From positions 1-60,377 of the forward strand of contig JAOULO010000017.1 in the NCBI GenBank assembly GCA_029881995.1: a DNA stretch of 60,377 nt. Reading direction: 5' to 3'. This document shows positions 41,076-50,504 of the stretch, piece by piece. Every line of letters begins with the position of its first letter. Position 1 is the stretch's first letter. Origin of the DNA: Gammaproteobacteria bacterium (GTDB lineage: Bacteria; Pseudomonadota; Gammaproteobacteria; UBA6429; Thiohalophilaceae). The notes beneath the pieces are model-generated. The model was not told the DNA's origin. It ran no database searches and was given only the letters and a program-made list of their open reading frames with translations. The translations under genes were made by a program, and so were the position numbers.

Positions 41076-43132
41076 GCCAGCGTGATTTACTCATCGAGAT
41101 CGGCACTGAAGAGCTGCCACCCAAGGCACTGAAAAAACTGGCCACTGCCTTCTGTAATGAAACAAAGGATGGGTTGAGCAAAGCCGATCTCAAGTTTAAA
41201 GAGATCAAAACCTATGCTGCACCTCGTCGTCTGGCCTTATTGATTACATCACTTGATGAAGCCCAAAAAGATAAAACTGTGGAACGTCATGGCCCTGCCG
41301 TAAAGGCCGCCTTTGATGGTGATGGTAACCCCACCAAGGCCGCCGAAGGCTTTGCCCGTTCCGTTGGTGTCGGGGTCAGTGAACTGGACAATAAGGACGG
41401 TAAACTCTTTTACGCCAAACAGGAAAAGGGTCAGCCGACCACTGCTCTGATCCCCGAGATCGTCCAGACTGCGCTGGACAAACTGCCTATCCCCAAGCGT
41501 ATGCGCTGGGGGGATCTGGATGCCCAGTTCGTGCGCCCGGTGCAGTGGGTGGTGCTGCTGTTTGGTGATGAGGTGATTGAGGCAGAGATCCTTTCCGTAC
41601 AGAGCGGTCGTGAAAGCCGTGGTCATCGTTTCCATCATCCGGAGCTGATATATATACCCAAACCTTCTGAGTACGAGGTGCTACTGGAGAGTGAAGGCCG
41701 GGTCATCGCCGACTTTGACCGCCGTCGTGAGACGGTGCGTGCTCGCATCGAAGAGGTGGCGGCCAAATCCGGTGGTATTGCCGTCATTGATGAGGCACTG
41801 TTGGATGAGGTGAACTCCATGGTGGAGTGGCCGGTGCCAGTGCTGGGTAAATTCGAAGAACGTTTTCTTGATGTTCCCCAGGAAGCGCTCATCTCCACCA
41901 TGAAGGCCAATCAGAAATACTTCCATCTGGTGGATAAGCAGGGCAAGCTGCTGCCTTACTTCATAACTATCAGTAACGTGGACAGCACCGATATTGATAA
42001 GGTGCGTGAAGGTAATGAGCGCGTCATACGTCCACGCTTTGCCGATGCCGAGTTTTTCTGGAACCAGGATCGTAAACAAAAGCTGGAAGACCGCATCGAA
42101 TCATTAAAGAGTGTCGTCTTCCAGAAAGAGTTGGGTACTCTCTACGAAAAATCTCAACGTGTCAGTCAACTGGCAGGTGAGATTGCTAGCCAACTTGGCA
42201 GCGATAAACAACAGGCACAACGTGCGGCACTGTTATCACGTTGCGATCTCATGAGTGAAATGGTCTATGAATTCCCGGAACTACAGGGCATCATGGGACG
42301 ATACTATGCCAGCCATGACAAGGAACCGGGTGATATCGCCCAGGCCCTGGATGAGTTTTACATGCCTCGCTTTGCCGGTGATGAGCTGCCACAGACCCAG
42401 ACCGGTCAGGCCCTGGCCCTGGCCGAACGTATCGATACCCTGGTGGGCATCTTTGGCATTGGTCAGCCGCCGACAGGCTCAAAAGACCCCTTTGCGCTGC
42501 GTCGTGCTGCACTAGGCGTGCTGCGCATCCTTATTGAGAAGCGCCTTGATCTGGATCTGCAGGCCCTGATTCAGCAGGCAGTTGATCTCTTAAAGGCTAA
42601 GCTCAGCACAAAGGATGCCGGTAGTCAGGTGTTTGATTTTCTGATGGAAAGACTACGGGCCTACTATCAGGATCAGGGTGTGGCCCATGACAGCTATGAG
42701 GCCGTACTGGAAGTACACCCCGCCAGCCCCATGGACTTTGATGATCGCATCAAGGCCGTGACGGCCTTCCGTGCCATGGCCGAGGCCGAAAGCCTGGCCG
42801 CGGCCAATAAGCGAATCTCCAATATCATCAAAAAGGCCGAAGTTAAGATACCAGCCAGCTACAAAGACAATCTGTTACAGGACAAGGAAGAAAAGGAGTT
42901 GGCAAAACAGCTAGCTGCCGTGAGTAAAAAGGTCGAACCTTTATTGGCTAAGCACGACTATGAAAATGCCATGAAGGCCATGGCTGGTTTAAGAGACGTG
43001 GTCGATGCCTTCTTCGACAAGGTCATGGTGATGGCAGAAGATAATAAACTGCGTGACAACCGCCTGGCATTGTTAAACCAGCTGCGTAACCTGTTCCTGG
43101 GTGTGGCGGATATTTCAGTTCTGCAACAGTAA
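41072..43132 (+). CDS. glyS: Glycyl-tRNA synthetase beta subunit (GlyS)
   Basis: 686 residues (689 in E. coli). The N-terminal pattern [15 protein letters not shown] and [10 protein letters not shown] are diagnostic; the C-terminus contains the HD/anticodon-binding domains (DALRV-like [16 protein letters not shown] near 470). GAGCCAG-like RBS overlaps the glyQ stop. It forms the alpha2beta2 enzyme with GlyQ. Confidence 0.96.
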   Translation: MSQRDLLIEIGTEELPPKALKKLATAFCNETKDGLSKADLKFKEIKTYAAPRRLALLITSLDEAQKDKTVERHGPAVKAAFDGDGNPTKAAEGFARSVGVGVSELDNKDGKLFYAKQEKGQPTTALIPEIVQTALDKLPIPKRMRWGDLDAQFVRPVQWVVLLFGDEVIEAEILSVQSGRESRGHRFHHPELIYIPKPSEYEVLLESEGRVIADFDRRRETVRARIEEVAAKSGGIAVIDEALLDEVNSMVEWPVPVLGKFEERFLDVPQEALISTMKANQKYFHLVDKQGKLLPYFITISNVDSTDIDKVREGNERVIRPRFADAEFFWNQDRKQKLEDRIESLKSVVFQKELGTLYEKSQRVSQLAGEIASQLGSDKQQAQRAALLSRCDLMSEMVYEFPELQGIMGRYYASHDKEPGDIAQALDEFYMPRFAGDELPQTQTGQALALAERIDTLVGIFGIGQPPTGSKDPFALRRAALGVLRILIEKRLDLDLQALIQQAVDLLKAKLSTKDAGSQVFDFLMERLRAYYQDQGVAHDSYEAVLEVHPASPMDFDDRIKAVTAFRAMAEAESLAAANKRISNIIKKAEVKIPASYKDNLLQDKEEKELAKQLAAVSKKVEPLLAKHDYENAMKAMAGLRDVVDAFFDKVMVMAEDNKLRDNRLALLNQLRNLFLGVADISVLQQ

Positions 43133-43141
43133 AGTCTCGTT

Positions 43142-43474
43142 ATGAATAAAGATTCTTATGATGAAATGCTCGCCGCTGTACAGTCATTTCATGACAAACA
43201 TGATTTTAAAAACACCGGCGGTGAAGAGCTGACTTATCGCATTGCATTGATGACAGAAGAACTGGGTGAGATTGCTGAAGCCGTGACCAAGGGTCGGGAT
43301 AAAGCTGTACTGGCCGAAGAGGTGGCCGACCTGTTTATTCTACTTATAGGCACAGGCATCGCTGCAGACTTTGATCTCAAACAGGCCTTCTGGGATAAAA
43401 TGGATAAAATCATGCAACGCGAATCGAAAATGGTGAATGGTCGGATACGCGTATCCGAATTTCGTGAAAAATAA
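43142..43474 (+). CDS. MazG-like nucleotide pyrophosphohydrolase, 110 aa
   Basis: Single MazG-fold domain with the Mg2+-binding acidic signature: EELGEIAEAV at residues ~40-49 and EEVADLFILL near 60-69 (EExxE...ExxD). Such short all-alpha NTP pyrophosphatases remove non-canonical or excess NTPs. Lies nine bases after glyS and probably belongs to its operon. Substrate not predictable. Confidence 0.85.
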   Translation: MNKDSYDEMLAAVQSFHDKHDFKNTGGEELTYRIALMTEELGEIAEAVTKGRDKAVLAEEVADLFILLIGTGIAADFDLKQAFWDKMDKIMQRESKMVNGRIRVSEFREK

Positions 43475-43550
43475 ATATTTATCTTGAAGTCACGTAGAAT
43501 TGCAGTTTATTTTTTCGAGTCTTCGTCACTTCATGGCTAAAATACATAAT

Positions 43551-44090
43551 ATGAAACTTATCATACTCGACAGAGACGGCGTCATTAATGAAGATTCGGA
43601 TGAGTATATTAAATCACCCGAGGAATTCATTCCCATTCCAGGCAGTATTGAAGCAATGGCCAGATTGCATCGAGCCGGTTATACCATTGCCGTGGCCACC
43701 AATCAGTCCGGTATTGCACGCGGATATTATGATATCGACACCCTGAACCGCATGCATGAAAAGCTGGCGCAATTACTTGCTGCCCATGGTGGCGAGGTTG
43801 ATGGTATTTTTTATTGTCCTCATGGCCCGGACAGTCAGTGTGAATGTCGTAAACCCAAGCCAGGTTTATTGCTGGATATCAAATCCCGTTTTAATACTGT
43901 CATGCAGGATGTTCCTGTTGTTGGGGATTCTCTACGGGATCTCCAGGCAGCCCGATCTGTGGGTGCAAAACCCATTTTAGTCAGAACGGGTAAAGGCGAA
44001 CGAACGCTGTCTAAAAATGAAGAGCTCGATGGGGTCGAGGTGTACGACAATCTGGCAAGCTTTGCCGATTCGCTTTTACAAAATAAGTAA
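43551..44090 (+). CDS. gmhB: D-glycero-beta-D-manno-heptose 1,7-bisphosphate 7-phosphatase (GmhB)
   Basis: HAD phosphatase of the LPS heptose pathway. From ATG 43551: MKLIILDRDGVINEDS with the nucleophile Asp of DRDG at residues 8-11, ATNQSGIARG near 50, a zinc loop C-P-H-x(7)-C-x-C (CPHGPDSQCEC) near 92-103 and VVGDSLRDLQAA near 125. 179 residues. Alternative starts at 43533 (ATG) or 43500 (TTG) would add residues lacking homology; none has a good RBS. Confidence 0.9.
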   Translation: MKLIILDRDGVINEDSDEYIKSPEEFIPIPGSIEAMARLHRAGYTIAVATNQSGIARGYYDIDTLNRMHEKLAQLLAAHGGEVDGIFYCPHGPDSQCECRKPKPGLLLDIKSRFNTVMQDVPVVGDSLRDLQAARSVGAKPILVRTGKGERTLSKNEELDGVEVYDNLASFADSLLQNK

Positions 44091-44104
44091 CTTCTGAGGT
44101 CAGC

Positions 44105-44815
44105 ATGGCTTTTTTACGTTCTCTTTTATTCAGTATTGTTATGATTGTCGTTACTGTGTTGATATCAACGCTTGGAATATTATTTTTACCTACGCCATTT
44201 AAGTTTCGTTGGCATATTATTCGTCTTTGGTCAGTCATTAATTTACAGGCTATTAAATACATTTGTGGCATTAACTATGAAATTACCGGGAAAGAGAATA
44301 TTCCTGATGAAACAGCCATCATTTTTTCAAAACATCAGTCCACCTGGGAAACTTTTGCTCTGCAGCAAATATTTCCTCCCCAGGTTTATGTAATTAAACG
44401 GGAGTTGCTCTGGATTCCATTTTTCGGTTGGGGGATTGCAGTGCTTAACCCTATTGCCATTAATCGTAGTTCTGGCCACTCTGCTATTCGCCAGGTAGTA
44501 GAAAAGGGAACTGCCAGGTTAAAAAATGGTGAGTGGATTGTCATTTTTCCTGAGGGAACCCGTGTCCGTCCCGGCGAGAAAAAGCGTTACAAAATGGGGG
44601 GGGCTATTCTCGCAGCTGAGAGTGGCTACCCTATTGTTCCAGTAGCGCATAATGCGGGATATTACTGGCAAAAAGGACAATTTATTAAAAAACCCGGTAC
44701 GATTAAAGTGGTTATCGGGCCAGTAATTAATACAAAAGGACGTAAACCTGACGAGATCATTAAAGATGTTGAAGAATGGATAGAATCCACTATGGAGCGC
44801 ATAACAATACTATAA
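44105..44815 (+). CDS. plsC: 1-acyl-sn-glycerol-3-phosphate acyltransferase (PlsC)
   Basis: Membrane phospholipid acyltransferase. An N-terminal hydrophobic helix (residues ~4-28), the acyltransferase block KHQSTWETF near 75 (H-x4-E form of the H-x4-D motif), and IVIFPEGTRVRPGEKKRYKMGG near 145-165 are visible. 236 residues. It follows gmhB by 14 bases, so the glyQS-mazG-gmhB-plsC group could be one operon. Confidence 0.92.
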   Translation: MAFLRSLLFSIVMIVVTVLISTLGILFLPTPFKFRWHIIRLWSVINLQAIKYICGINYEITGKENIPDETAIIFSKHQSTWETFALQQIFPPQVYVIKRELLWIPFFGWGIAVLNPIAINRSSGHSAIRQVVEKGTARLKNGEWIVIFPEGTRVRPGEKKRYKMGGAILAAESGYPIVPVAHNAGYYWQKGQFIKKPGTIKVVIGPVINTKGRKPDEIIKDVEEWIESTMERITIL

Positions 44816-44890
44816 GAATGTCTTTAAAAATGTGACATATTTCCCCCTGCTGTTTCCTAGACAGATACGATATTGGCTGCTAAAACATAT

Positions 44891-44907
44891 CAGACAACAG
44901 TTGTCTG
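44891..44907. promoter_or_regulatory. Near-perfect 17-bp palindrome upstream of DUF3015 copy B
   Basis: CAGACAAC-A-GTTGTCTG. Both arms are perfect, 8 bp each. The ATG at 44964 is 56 bp downstream. Such a compact dyad suggests a dimeric repressor/activator operator. It overlaps the region where a -35 element would be expected, with CTGTATTTTACT following. Confidence 0.5.
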
Positions 44908-44963
44908 TATTTTACTGTTTGAAATTTTGACGCTAGAAAAAATAAACAGGAGCTAAAACCGTT

Positions 44964-45446
44964 ATGAAGAAAATTATACTTTCCGCTTTGGTTGGTGTTA
45001 TGTATGCCGGGTCTGCTGTAGCTGCACCTAACAATGTTGGTTGTGGCTGGGGTTCCCAGATTTTTGAAGGTAAAAAAGGCATGTTTAATGAAATCATGGC
45101 TATTACCACTAACCACACTTCTGGTAGCCAGAGCTTTGGTATCACTACCGGTACTGCCGGCTGTGCTAAAGACGGTGTTATCCAGCAGTATGCTGCTGCT
45201 GATGCTTTCATCACTGCTAACATGGACAAGGTCGCTTATGACATGTCAGTTGGTAAGGGTGAAGCTCTGGACACATTGGCTACTGCCATGGGCATCAAAG
45301 AAGCTGACAAGTCTCGTTTCTTTGCTGTATCTAAAGCTAACTTCGATATGATCTATCCTTCTGACAGCGTTTCTGCTGCTGAAGTTATGGACAATCTTGG
45401 TGTAGTTCTGGCTACTGACGAGAAACTGTCTAAGTACGCTGCATAA
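44964..45446 (+). CDS. DUF3015 family exported protein, copy B
   Basis: 160 residues with a typical signal peptide (MKKIILSALVGVMYAGSAVA) then the DUF3015 fold: NVGCGWGSQIF, SQSFGITTGTAGC, then ADAFITANMDKVAYDMSVGKGEALDTLA and an acidic helical tail. CAGGAGC precedes the ATG. The protein's codon use is strongly biased (gct, tct, aac), suggesting high expression. It is followed by a strong terminator and then by DUF4105 copy B. Role unknown; probably periplasmic partner of the adjacent DUF4105 protein. Confidence 0.88.
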   Translation: MKKIILSALVGVMYAGSAVAAPNNVGCGWGSQIFEGKKGMFNEIMAITTNHTSGSQSFGITTGTAGCAKDGVIQQYAAADAFITANMDKVAYDMSVGKGEALDTLATAMGIKEADKSRFFAVSKANFDMIYPSDSVSAAEVMDNLGVVLATDEKLSKYAA

Positions 45447-45472
45447 GCTTGATAAGCTAATTTGTAGTTAAG

Positions 45473-45507
45473 AACACCCGGTGGTTTCCACCGGGTGTTT
45501 TTTTATT
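45473..45507 (+). terminator. Rho-independent terminator after DUF3015 copy B
   Basis: Perfect 12-bp stem AACACCCGGTGG/CCACCGGGTGTT with a TTT loop (45473-45499), followed by a run of T. It lies 26 bp after the stop codon. It would leave only read-through for the DUF4105 gene unless that gene has its own promoter. Confidence 0.9.
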
Positions 45508-45544
45508 ATAATTATAAAAAATAAATTAAAATATTTGTGTATTG

Positions 45545-47458
45545 ATGGTGTGTAAAATAAATCGATTGCTGCTGGCTGTGTGTCTCTTAGTGATGCCTTT
45601 AACAGGTATGGCCGATCAGCAATACATCCAGGAATTAATTGACAGGGCCAGGGCTGATAAACTGGCTGAACGGGCAGCCTGGCATAAGCTTCTGCATTAT
45701 AAACCAAATACCTTTTCTGGCTATACCAGCCAACTGGTATCGCGTAACTTCTTTAATGATCCTAATGGTCGTTATGATCCCCAGGCGGAGCTTGATGCGA
45801 CGATCAAAAGTTTTTTCTCTGATGTGCGAGAAACTGACAAAGTACAGAATCCTCAGTGTCTGTTTATTGCGCGATATGCCTGGTTAAAGAAAGAACTGAA
45901 GTTTGATCCAAAACGCCTCAAGCCAAGGACATGTAAACGGTTTCAGGAATGGTATAAAACCATCAATCCTAAATATATCACCATGATCTTTCCGGCAGGC
46001 ACCGATAATAGTCCTGCCTCTATGTTTGGTCATACGCTACTTAGGCTTGATCGTGAAGAGTTTAATGAGAAGAACCGCCTAACATCTTATGGGATTAACT
46101 TTGCGGCAGAAAATAATGGTGAGGGTGGGCTGGCTTATACCTTCAAAGGTTTGTTTGGTGGTTACCCAGGGAAGTTTTCCATCGTCCCGTATTATGAAAA
46201 GGTCAACCAGTATAACCAGATGGAAAACCGTGATATCTGGGAGTACCAGCTGGATTTTACTCAGCAGGAAATTAAAACCATTTTGATGCATACCTGGGAA
46301 CTTGGACCAAACCATTTTCAGTATTTCTTTTTCTCCCAGAACTGCTCTTATCATTTGCTAAGCCTGTTTGAAGTGGCCAGACCCAGACTTAATCTGACCG
46401 ATAACTTTAACTGGTTTGCCATTCCCAGTGATACCGTTAAGGTGACCCTGGAAGAAGAAGGCATTCTGAAAAAGGTCGTTTATCGTCCTTCAGCGCGGAC
46501 AAAGCTCCAGCACCGCCTCACATACCTTTCATCTGATGAAAAAGACATGGTGATCGATATCGTCGATGGTGAGATAACCCCTCAAGCTCAAGACGTGCAG
46601 GCGCTTCCCGAAACTCGGCGAGCACTGGTACTGGAGACAGCCCATGATTTTCTTTTGTACCGCCGTGTGGATGAAGGGGTCGAGGGAGGTGAGCTGCGTA
46701 AACGCTCCTTTGGCATCCTGCGGGCACGCAGCAAACTGAATGCCAAGTCGGATATTAAGCCAGTACCGGTACCCAAGGTACGGATCGATCAGGGGCATAG
46801 TACATCACGTATTTCCATGGGAGTGGCTGAGTATGATGAAGCCAAAATTTATGAAATACAGATGAAGCCCTCCTATCATGATCTGATAGATTTGCCTGAG
46901 GGATATACCGAGGGTGCCCAGATCAACTTTTTTAATATCAATATGCGCTATAACGAAGAGACCGATGTAGCTTATCTGCAGGAATTGTCTTTTATTGATA
47001 TTTTTTCTCTAACCTCACGCAATGAATTTTTTAAACCGACCTCCTGGAAGGCACGTACTGGCCTGGAAAAGATTCAGCTGGAAAAAGGCAAAAAGGCAAG
47101 AACGGTTTTTCATGTGGACACAGCCTTTGGCATGATGTTTGGTAGCTCAAGTTCCTTTGGCGTGTTTGCCATGCTGAACTACCGGTTTATTTATCATGAC
47201 AGTATCGAGAATGATTACACCATGGCCTATGGTCCACAAGCCGGGTTTTTATGGCATGTCACCAGTGGTTGGAGTATGTGGTTGTCTCTGAATGAGCAAC
47301 ATATGTTTGATAACTTACATGAGACCCTGGTCAATCATGAGTTTACCCAGAATATTGCCATGAGTCGTGATACGGCATTACGTCTATCGGTACGTGAGTA
47401 CGGAATCAGGGACTATACTGAACAGGAAACCAAACTTTCCTTTCTATGGTATCTGTAA
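45545..47458 (+). CDS. DUF4105 (Lnb_N) periplasmic/outer-membrane protein, copy B
   Basis: 637 residues counted from the ATG at 45545 (a TTG three bases earlier is also possible). Signal MVCKINRLLLAVCLLVMPL, cleaved after MA. The N-terminal helical part (WHKLLHYKP, PQAELDATIKSFF) and the DUF4105 core match copy A: GHTLLRLD with His163, NRDIWEYQL near 228 and QNCSYHLLSLFE with Cys267. The His-Cys spacing (104) is identical in both copies. The C-terminal part resembles an outer-membrane barrel and ends in FLWYL. Stop and the next start are adjacent (TAAATG). Confidence 0.86.
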   Translation: MVCKINRLLLAVCLLVMPLTGMADQQYIQELIDRARADKLAERAAWHKLLHYKPNTFSGYTSQLVSRNFFNDPNGRYDPQAELDATIKSFFSDVRETDKVQNPQCLFIARYAWLKKELKFDPKRLKPRTCKRFQEWYKTINPKYITMIFPAGTDNSPASMFGHTLLRLDREEFNEKNRLTSYGINFAAENNGEGGLAYTFKGLFGGYPGKFSIVPYYEKVNQYNQMENRDIWEYQLDFTQQEIKTILMHTWELGPNHFQYFFFSQNCSYHLLSLFEVARPRLNLTDNFNWFAIPSDTVKVTLEEEGILKKVVYRPSARTKLQHRLTYLSSDEKDMVIDIVDGEITPQAQDVQALPETRRALVLETAHDFLLYRRVDEGVEGGELRKRSFGILRARSKLNAKSDIKPVPVPKVRIDQGHSTSRISMGVAEYDEAKIYEIQMKPSYHDLIDLPEGYTEGAQINFFNINMRYNEETDVAYLQELSFIDIFSLTSRNEFFKPTSWKARTGLEKIQLEKGKKARTVFHVDTAFGMMFGSSSSFGVFAMLNYRFIYHDSIENDYTMAYGPQAGFLWHVTSGWSMWLSLNEQHMFDNLHETLVNHEFTQNIAMSRDTALRLSVREYGIRDYTEQETKLSFLWYL

Positions 47459-48301
47459 ATGTACTTAAGACTTGTCTTTGGTCTGCTTGTTCCCCTGCTA
47501 TTGGCTTCCTGTGCCAACTTCCTTTTTTACCCCGTTAAGGAACCCATCCTCAAAAAGACAGAGCTTGAACGAGAGCTCAACATTAAAATCCGAGATATGA
47601 ACTTCACCAGCAAGGATGGTACCAAACTGCATGGCTGGTTTTTGCCAAATCAAAAAGGGCGCAGCAAGGCCACGGTTTTGTTCTGTCATGGTAATGCGGA
47701 AAACATCACCAGCCATATCGAAAAGGTCTGGTGGCTAGTTCACTATGGTTACAATGTCTTTATGCCCGAGTATCGTGGTTATGGTGCTTCAGAGGGTGAT
47801 CCAGATCTGGAAGGCATTCATGAAGACATCCATGCCGCCATTGAGCTGATGGTAAGTGACAAGGCCATGTCTCATCGAAATTATCTTATGTATGGTCACA
47901 GCCTGGGTGGTGCCATTGCCACTGCTACCCTTGCTAATTCACCCCATCGTCTGAAATTCAACGGGCTGATCGTAGAGGGCTCGTTTACCAGCTACAGGGA
48001 CGCAGCACGCGATGCACTTGGGAATTTCTGGCTGACTTGGTTGTTCCAGTATCCCCTTGCCTGGACCATACCGGACGATATTCGCCCGGTGGATGAGATA
48101 AAAAAAATCAGTCCGGTGCCGGTACTCATTGTCCACGGCAATGAAGACCGTGTGATTAGTGCCGGCCATGGAAAGGCCCTGTTCGACGCCGCCAAAAAGC
48201 CCAAACAGTACTGGATTGTCAGTGGCGGGGGGCATTCTACGTTCCGCTCTGAGGCCAACCGAACCAAACTGCTGGAATACCTGGATAGCCTGCTGAAATA
48301 A
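47459..48301 (+). CDS. Lipoprotein alpha/beta hydrolase, 280 aa
   Basis: Signal MYLRLVFGLLVPLLLASC with lipobox Cys18, so a predicted outer- or inner-membrane lipoprotein. The alpha/beta hydrolase core includes FCHGNAENITSHIE near 77, the nucleophile elbow GHSLGG with Ser148, an acidic NEDRVI near 230 and GGGHSTF with the catalytic His near 257. It begins directly after the DUF4105 copy B stop, so the two are translationally linked. Substrate unknown: perhaps an acyl ester or lipid made accessible by DUF4105. Confidence 0.85.
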   Translation: MYLRLVFGLLVPLLLASCANFLFYPVKEPILKKTELERELNIKIRDMNFTSKDGTKLHGWFLPNQKGRSKATVLFCHGNAENITSHIEKVWWLVHYGYNVFMPEYRGYGASEGDPDLEGIHEDIHAAIELMVSDKAMSHRNYLMYGHSLGGAIATATLANSPHRLKFNGLIVEGSFTSYRDAARDALGNFWLTWLFQYPLAWTIPDDIRPVDEIKKISPVPVLIVHGNEDRVISAGHGKALFDAAKKPKQYWIVSGGGHSTFRSEANRTKLLEYLDSLLK

Positions 48302-48381
48302 GCCCCTGCTCTTCCCCAATCCATAGTTAGCAATAATCTCTCTCAGTCCTGTATGTTTCATGTTAATTCGGTAAATTATGA

Positions 48382-48455
48382 TATACTTATATGCATTGTG
48401 GCCGTAACCTACCTGCTATTAACTTCGTGTAGGTGAGCCAAATTACTTTGTAATT
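48382..48455 (+). promoter_or_regulatory. Extended -10 promoter and structured leader of fbp
   Basis: TGATATACT provides an extended -10 (TATACT at 48382-48387). Downstream, ACCTAC (48407-48412)/GTAGGT (48429-48434) and AATTAC-TTT-GTAATT (48441-48455) can form two hairpins before the ATG at 48475. The gene's RBS is AGAGGTAG. A visual call. Confidence 0.45.
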
Positions 48456-48474
48456 CATATAGTTAGAGGTAGTT

Positions 48475-49509
48475 ATGCAAGACGGTAGAACGACCATTAC
48501 CCAGTTCATTATCGAGGAACAGCGCCACATTGCTGAGGCCACCGGGGATTTTACCTCCCTGCTGAACGACATTGTGACGGCCTGTAAGGTCATCTCCAAC
48601 ATGGTGAACCATGGTGCATTGGTGGGCGTACTGGGTGCGGCAGGTAGTGAAAACGTGCAGGGCGAAGACCAGAAGAAGCTGGACGTAATTTCCAATGACG
48701 TTTTTCTGAAGTCCAATGAGTGGGCCGGCCACCTGGCGGCTATGGCTTCCGAAGAAATGGAAGACATCTACCATATCCCTGACCTGAATCCTCGCGGTAA
48801 ATACCTGCTGACATTCGACCCTCTTGACGGTTCTTCTAACATCGATGTGAATGTTTCTGTGGGCACGATTTTCTCCATCCTGCGTTGCAAGGGTGATTGC
48901 GAAAATCCTACTAAGGAAGACTTCCTTCAGGCAGGTACCGAACAGGTTTGTGCCGGTTATGCCCTGTATGGTCCATCGACCATGATGGTGATCACCACCG
49001 GTAAAGGCGTGAATGGTTTTACCCTGGATCAGAACATTGGTGAATTTATCCTGACTCATCCTGATATGACTATCCCGGAAGAGACCCAGGAGTTTGCTAT
49101 CAATGCCTCTAATGGTCGTTTCTGGGAAGCACCCGTCAAGCGCTATGTGGACGAGTGTCTTCAGGGTAGCGAAGGACCCCGTGGCAAGGACTTCAATATG
49201 CGCTGGATTGCCTCCATGGTAGCCGAAGTACATCGCATCCTGACCCGTGGTGGTATTTTTATGTATCCCATTGATGACAAAATGAAGGCCAAAGGCCTGC
49301 AAGGAAAACTTCGTCTGATGTATGAAGCCAATCCAATGTCATTCATTATCGAACAGGCTGGGGGTATGAGTACCACTGGTCGTGAACGAATTATGGAACT
49401 GCAACCCTCTGACCTGCATCAGCGAGTCCCGGTGATACTGGGTTCAAAGACAGAAGTGGAGCGTGTAACGGCGTATCACAATGAGAACAAAGAGGCCGAT
49501 GCCGCATAA
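48475..49509 (+). CDS. fbp: Class I fructose-1,6-bisphosphatase (Fbp)
   Basis: Gluconeogenic/Calvin-cycle phosphatase, 344 residues (332 in E. coli). The metal and substrate site is visible as [21 protein letters not shown] near residues 117-137; [14 protein letters not shown] is the N-terminal signature. Also [14 protein letters not shown] near 285. A bidirectional terminator follows. It could serve gluconeogenesis or CO2 fixation; the window does not show which. Confidence 0.95.
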   Translation: MQDGRTTITQFIIEEQRHIAEATGDFTSLLNDIVTACKVISNMVNHGALVGVLGAAGSENVQGEDQKKLDVISNDVFLKSNEWAGHLAAMASEEMEDIYHIPDLNPRGKYLLTFDPLDGSSNIDVNVSVGTIFSILRCKGDCENPTKEDFLQAGTEQVCAGYALYGPSTMMVITTGKGVNGFTLDQNIGEFILTHPDMTIPEETQEFAINASNGRFWEAPVKRYVDECLQGSEGPRGKDFNMRWIASMVAEVHRILTRGGIFMYPIDDKMKAKGLQGKLRLMYEANPMSFIIEQAGGMSTTGRERIMELQPSDLHQRVPVILGSKTEVERVTAYHNENKEADAA

Positions 49510-49532
49510 AGCACTTTAGTTATCTTCAACTC

Positions 49533-49562
49533 AAAAAAGCCCGGTTTAACCGGGCTTTTTTA
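49533..49562. terminator. Bidirectional terminator between fbp and the receiver gene
   Basis: Perfect stem AAGCCCGGTT/AACCGGGCTT flanked by A and T tracts. It serves fbp on the plus strand and the receiver gene on the minus strand, whose stop codon it overlaps. Confidence 0.9.
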
Positions 49563-49988
49563 TGCACTCTGAGAAATGTTCTGGTGCCCATGTTCCAGCA
49601 GGCGTTTAATTTTTTTGATTAAGGGGGCATGCCGGAAGGGTTTGGCCAGGAAATCGCTGACGCCGGAATTGAGCGCATCTCGGACATTTTCTTCAGAGAC
49701 ATCTGAGGTCAGCATCAAAAAAGGGATATGACGGAGTTTTTCATCTGCCCTGACGGCCTTGAGGAGTTCAATACCCTCCATTTCTGGCATATGCCAGTCA
49801 CTCAGGATCAGGTCCATGGGTTGTTTTTGTAACTCTTCGAGGGCCGATTTGCCATTATCAGCTTCCGTAACATGGGTGATCCCCATGGTCCTCAGGGCAA
49901 TAATGACAAAGTTGCGTACAAAAATGGCGTCTTCAACTACCAGTACCGAAGGCGATTTGTTATTCCCATCCATACACTCACCATACAA
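49560..49988 (-). CDS. Stand-alone response regulator receiver (CheY-like), first
   Basis: Single REC domain: VLVVEDAIFVRNF with the acidic pocket near residues 16-18, phospho-Asp in LILSDWHMP near 62, Thr in LMLTSD near 92 and Lys in LAKPFRHAP near 115. No output domain. ATG at 49988 or at 49973 (MDGNNKSP, preceded by GGTGAG) could start it. It lies 123 bp from a similar receiver, with no kinase or chemotaxis gene beside it, and the DW pattern resembles CheY. Confidence 0.88.
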   Translation of the reverse strand: MYGECMDGNNKSPSVLVVEDAIFVRNFVIIALRTMGITHVTEADNGKSALEELQKQPMDLILSDWHMPEMEGIELLKAVRADEKLRHIPFLMLTSDVSEENVRDALNSGVSDFLAKPFRHAPLIKKIKRLLEHGHQNISQSA

Positions 49989-50111
49989 CTAAACTATATA
50001 AATCTTATATTAATTATAGTTAGCGGAAGCTGTATTAAATGTTAAAGATTGAAAAAGCTTAACATTGAAAACATTTGTTACATGATGGTGGAGGTGCTTG
50101 TATATGAGGAA

Positions 50112-50504
50112 TTACTTTTTTGAAAGGACTTCAGTAACTTTATCTATCAGGGGATCACCACGAAATGGCTTGGTGATATAGCCATTAACATCCAGTCCGG
50201 CAGCAGCTTTGATATTTTCTGCATCCATGTCTGAGGTAAGCATGATAAATGGCAACTGAAACATGCGTTCATCAGCACGAATTTCTCGTAGCAGTTCGAT
50301 ACCGTCCATTTCAGGCATATTCAAATCACTAATAACGAGATCATATTTACCAGTCTGTAGGGCAGCCAGGGCCTGACGACCGTCAACCGCTTCTTTAATA
50401 CCGGTAATACCAATTACTTCCAGCGATTTTTTTACCAGGTTGCGAATAAATGCAGCATCATCGACAACCAGTACTTTTTTACCTTTAAAATTGGCGATAC
50501 CCAT
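50112..50504 (-). CDS. Stand-alone response regulator receiver (CheY-like), second
   Basis: 130 residues: VLVVDDAAFIRNL near residues 11-23, phospho-Asp in LVISDLNMPEMDG near 59, Thr in LMLTSD near 89 and Lys in YITKPFRGDP near 110. It is a paralogue of the first receiver, with the same LMLTSD and KPFR features. No promoter or kinase is obvious. Target may be a flagellar or signalling protein elsewhere in the genome, or the hybrid kinase at 53414. Confidence 0.9.
   Translation of the reverse strand: MGIANFKGKKVLVVDDAAFIRNLVKKSLEVIGITGIKEAVDGRQALAALQTGKYDLVISDLNMPEMDGIELLREIRADERMFQLPFIMLTSDMDAENIKAAAGLDVNGYITKPFRGDPLIDKVTEVLSKK

Noticed and set aside
48463-49302. 279-codon minus-strand ORF over fbp
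   Set aside because: Antisense shadow of the conserved Fbp reading frame.
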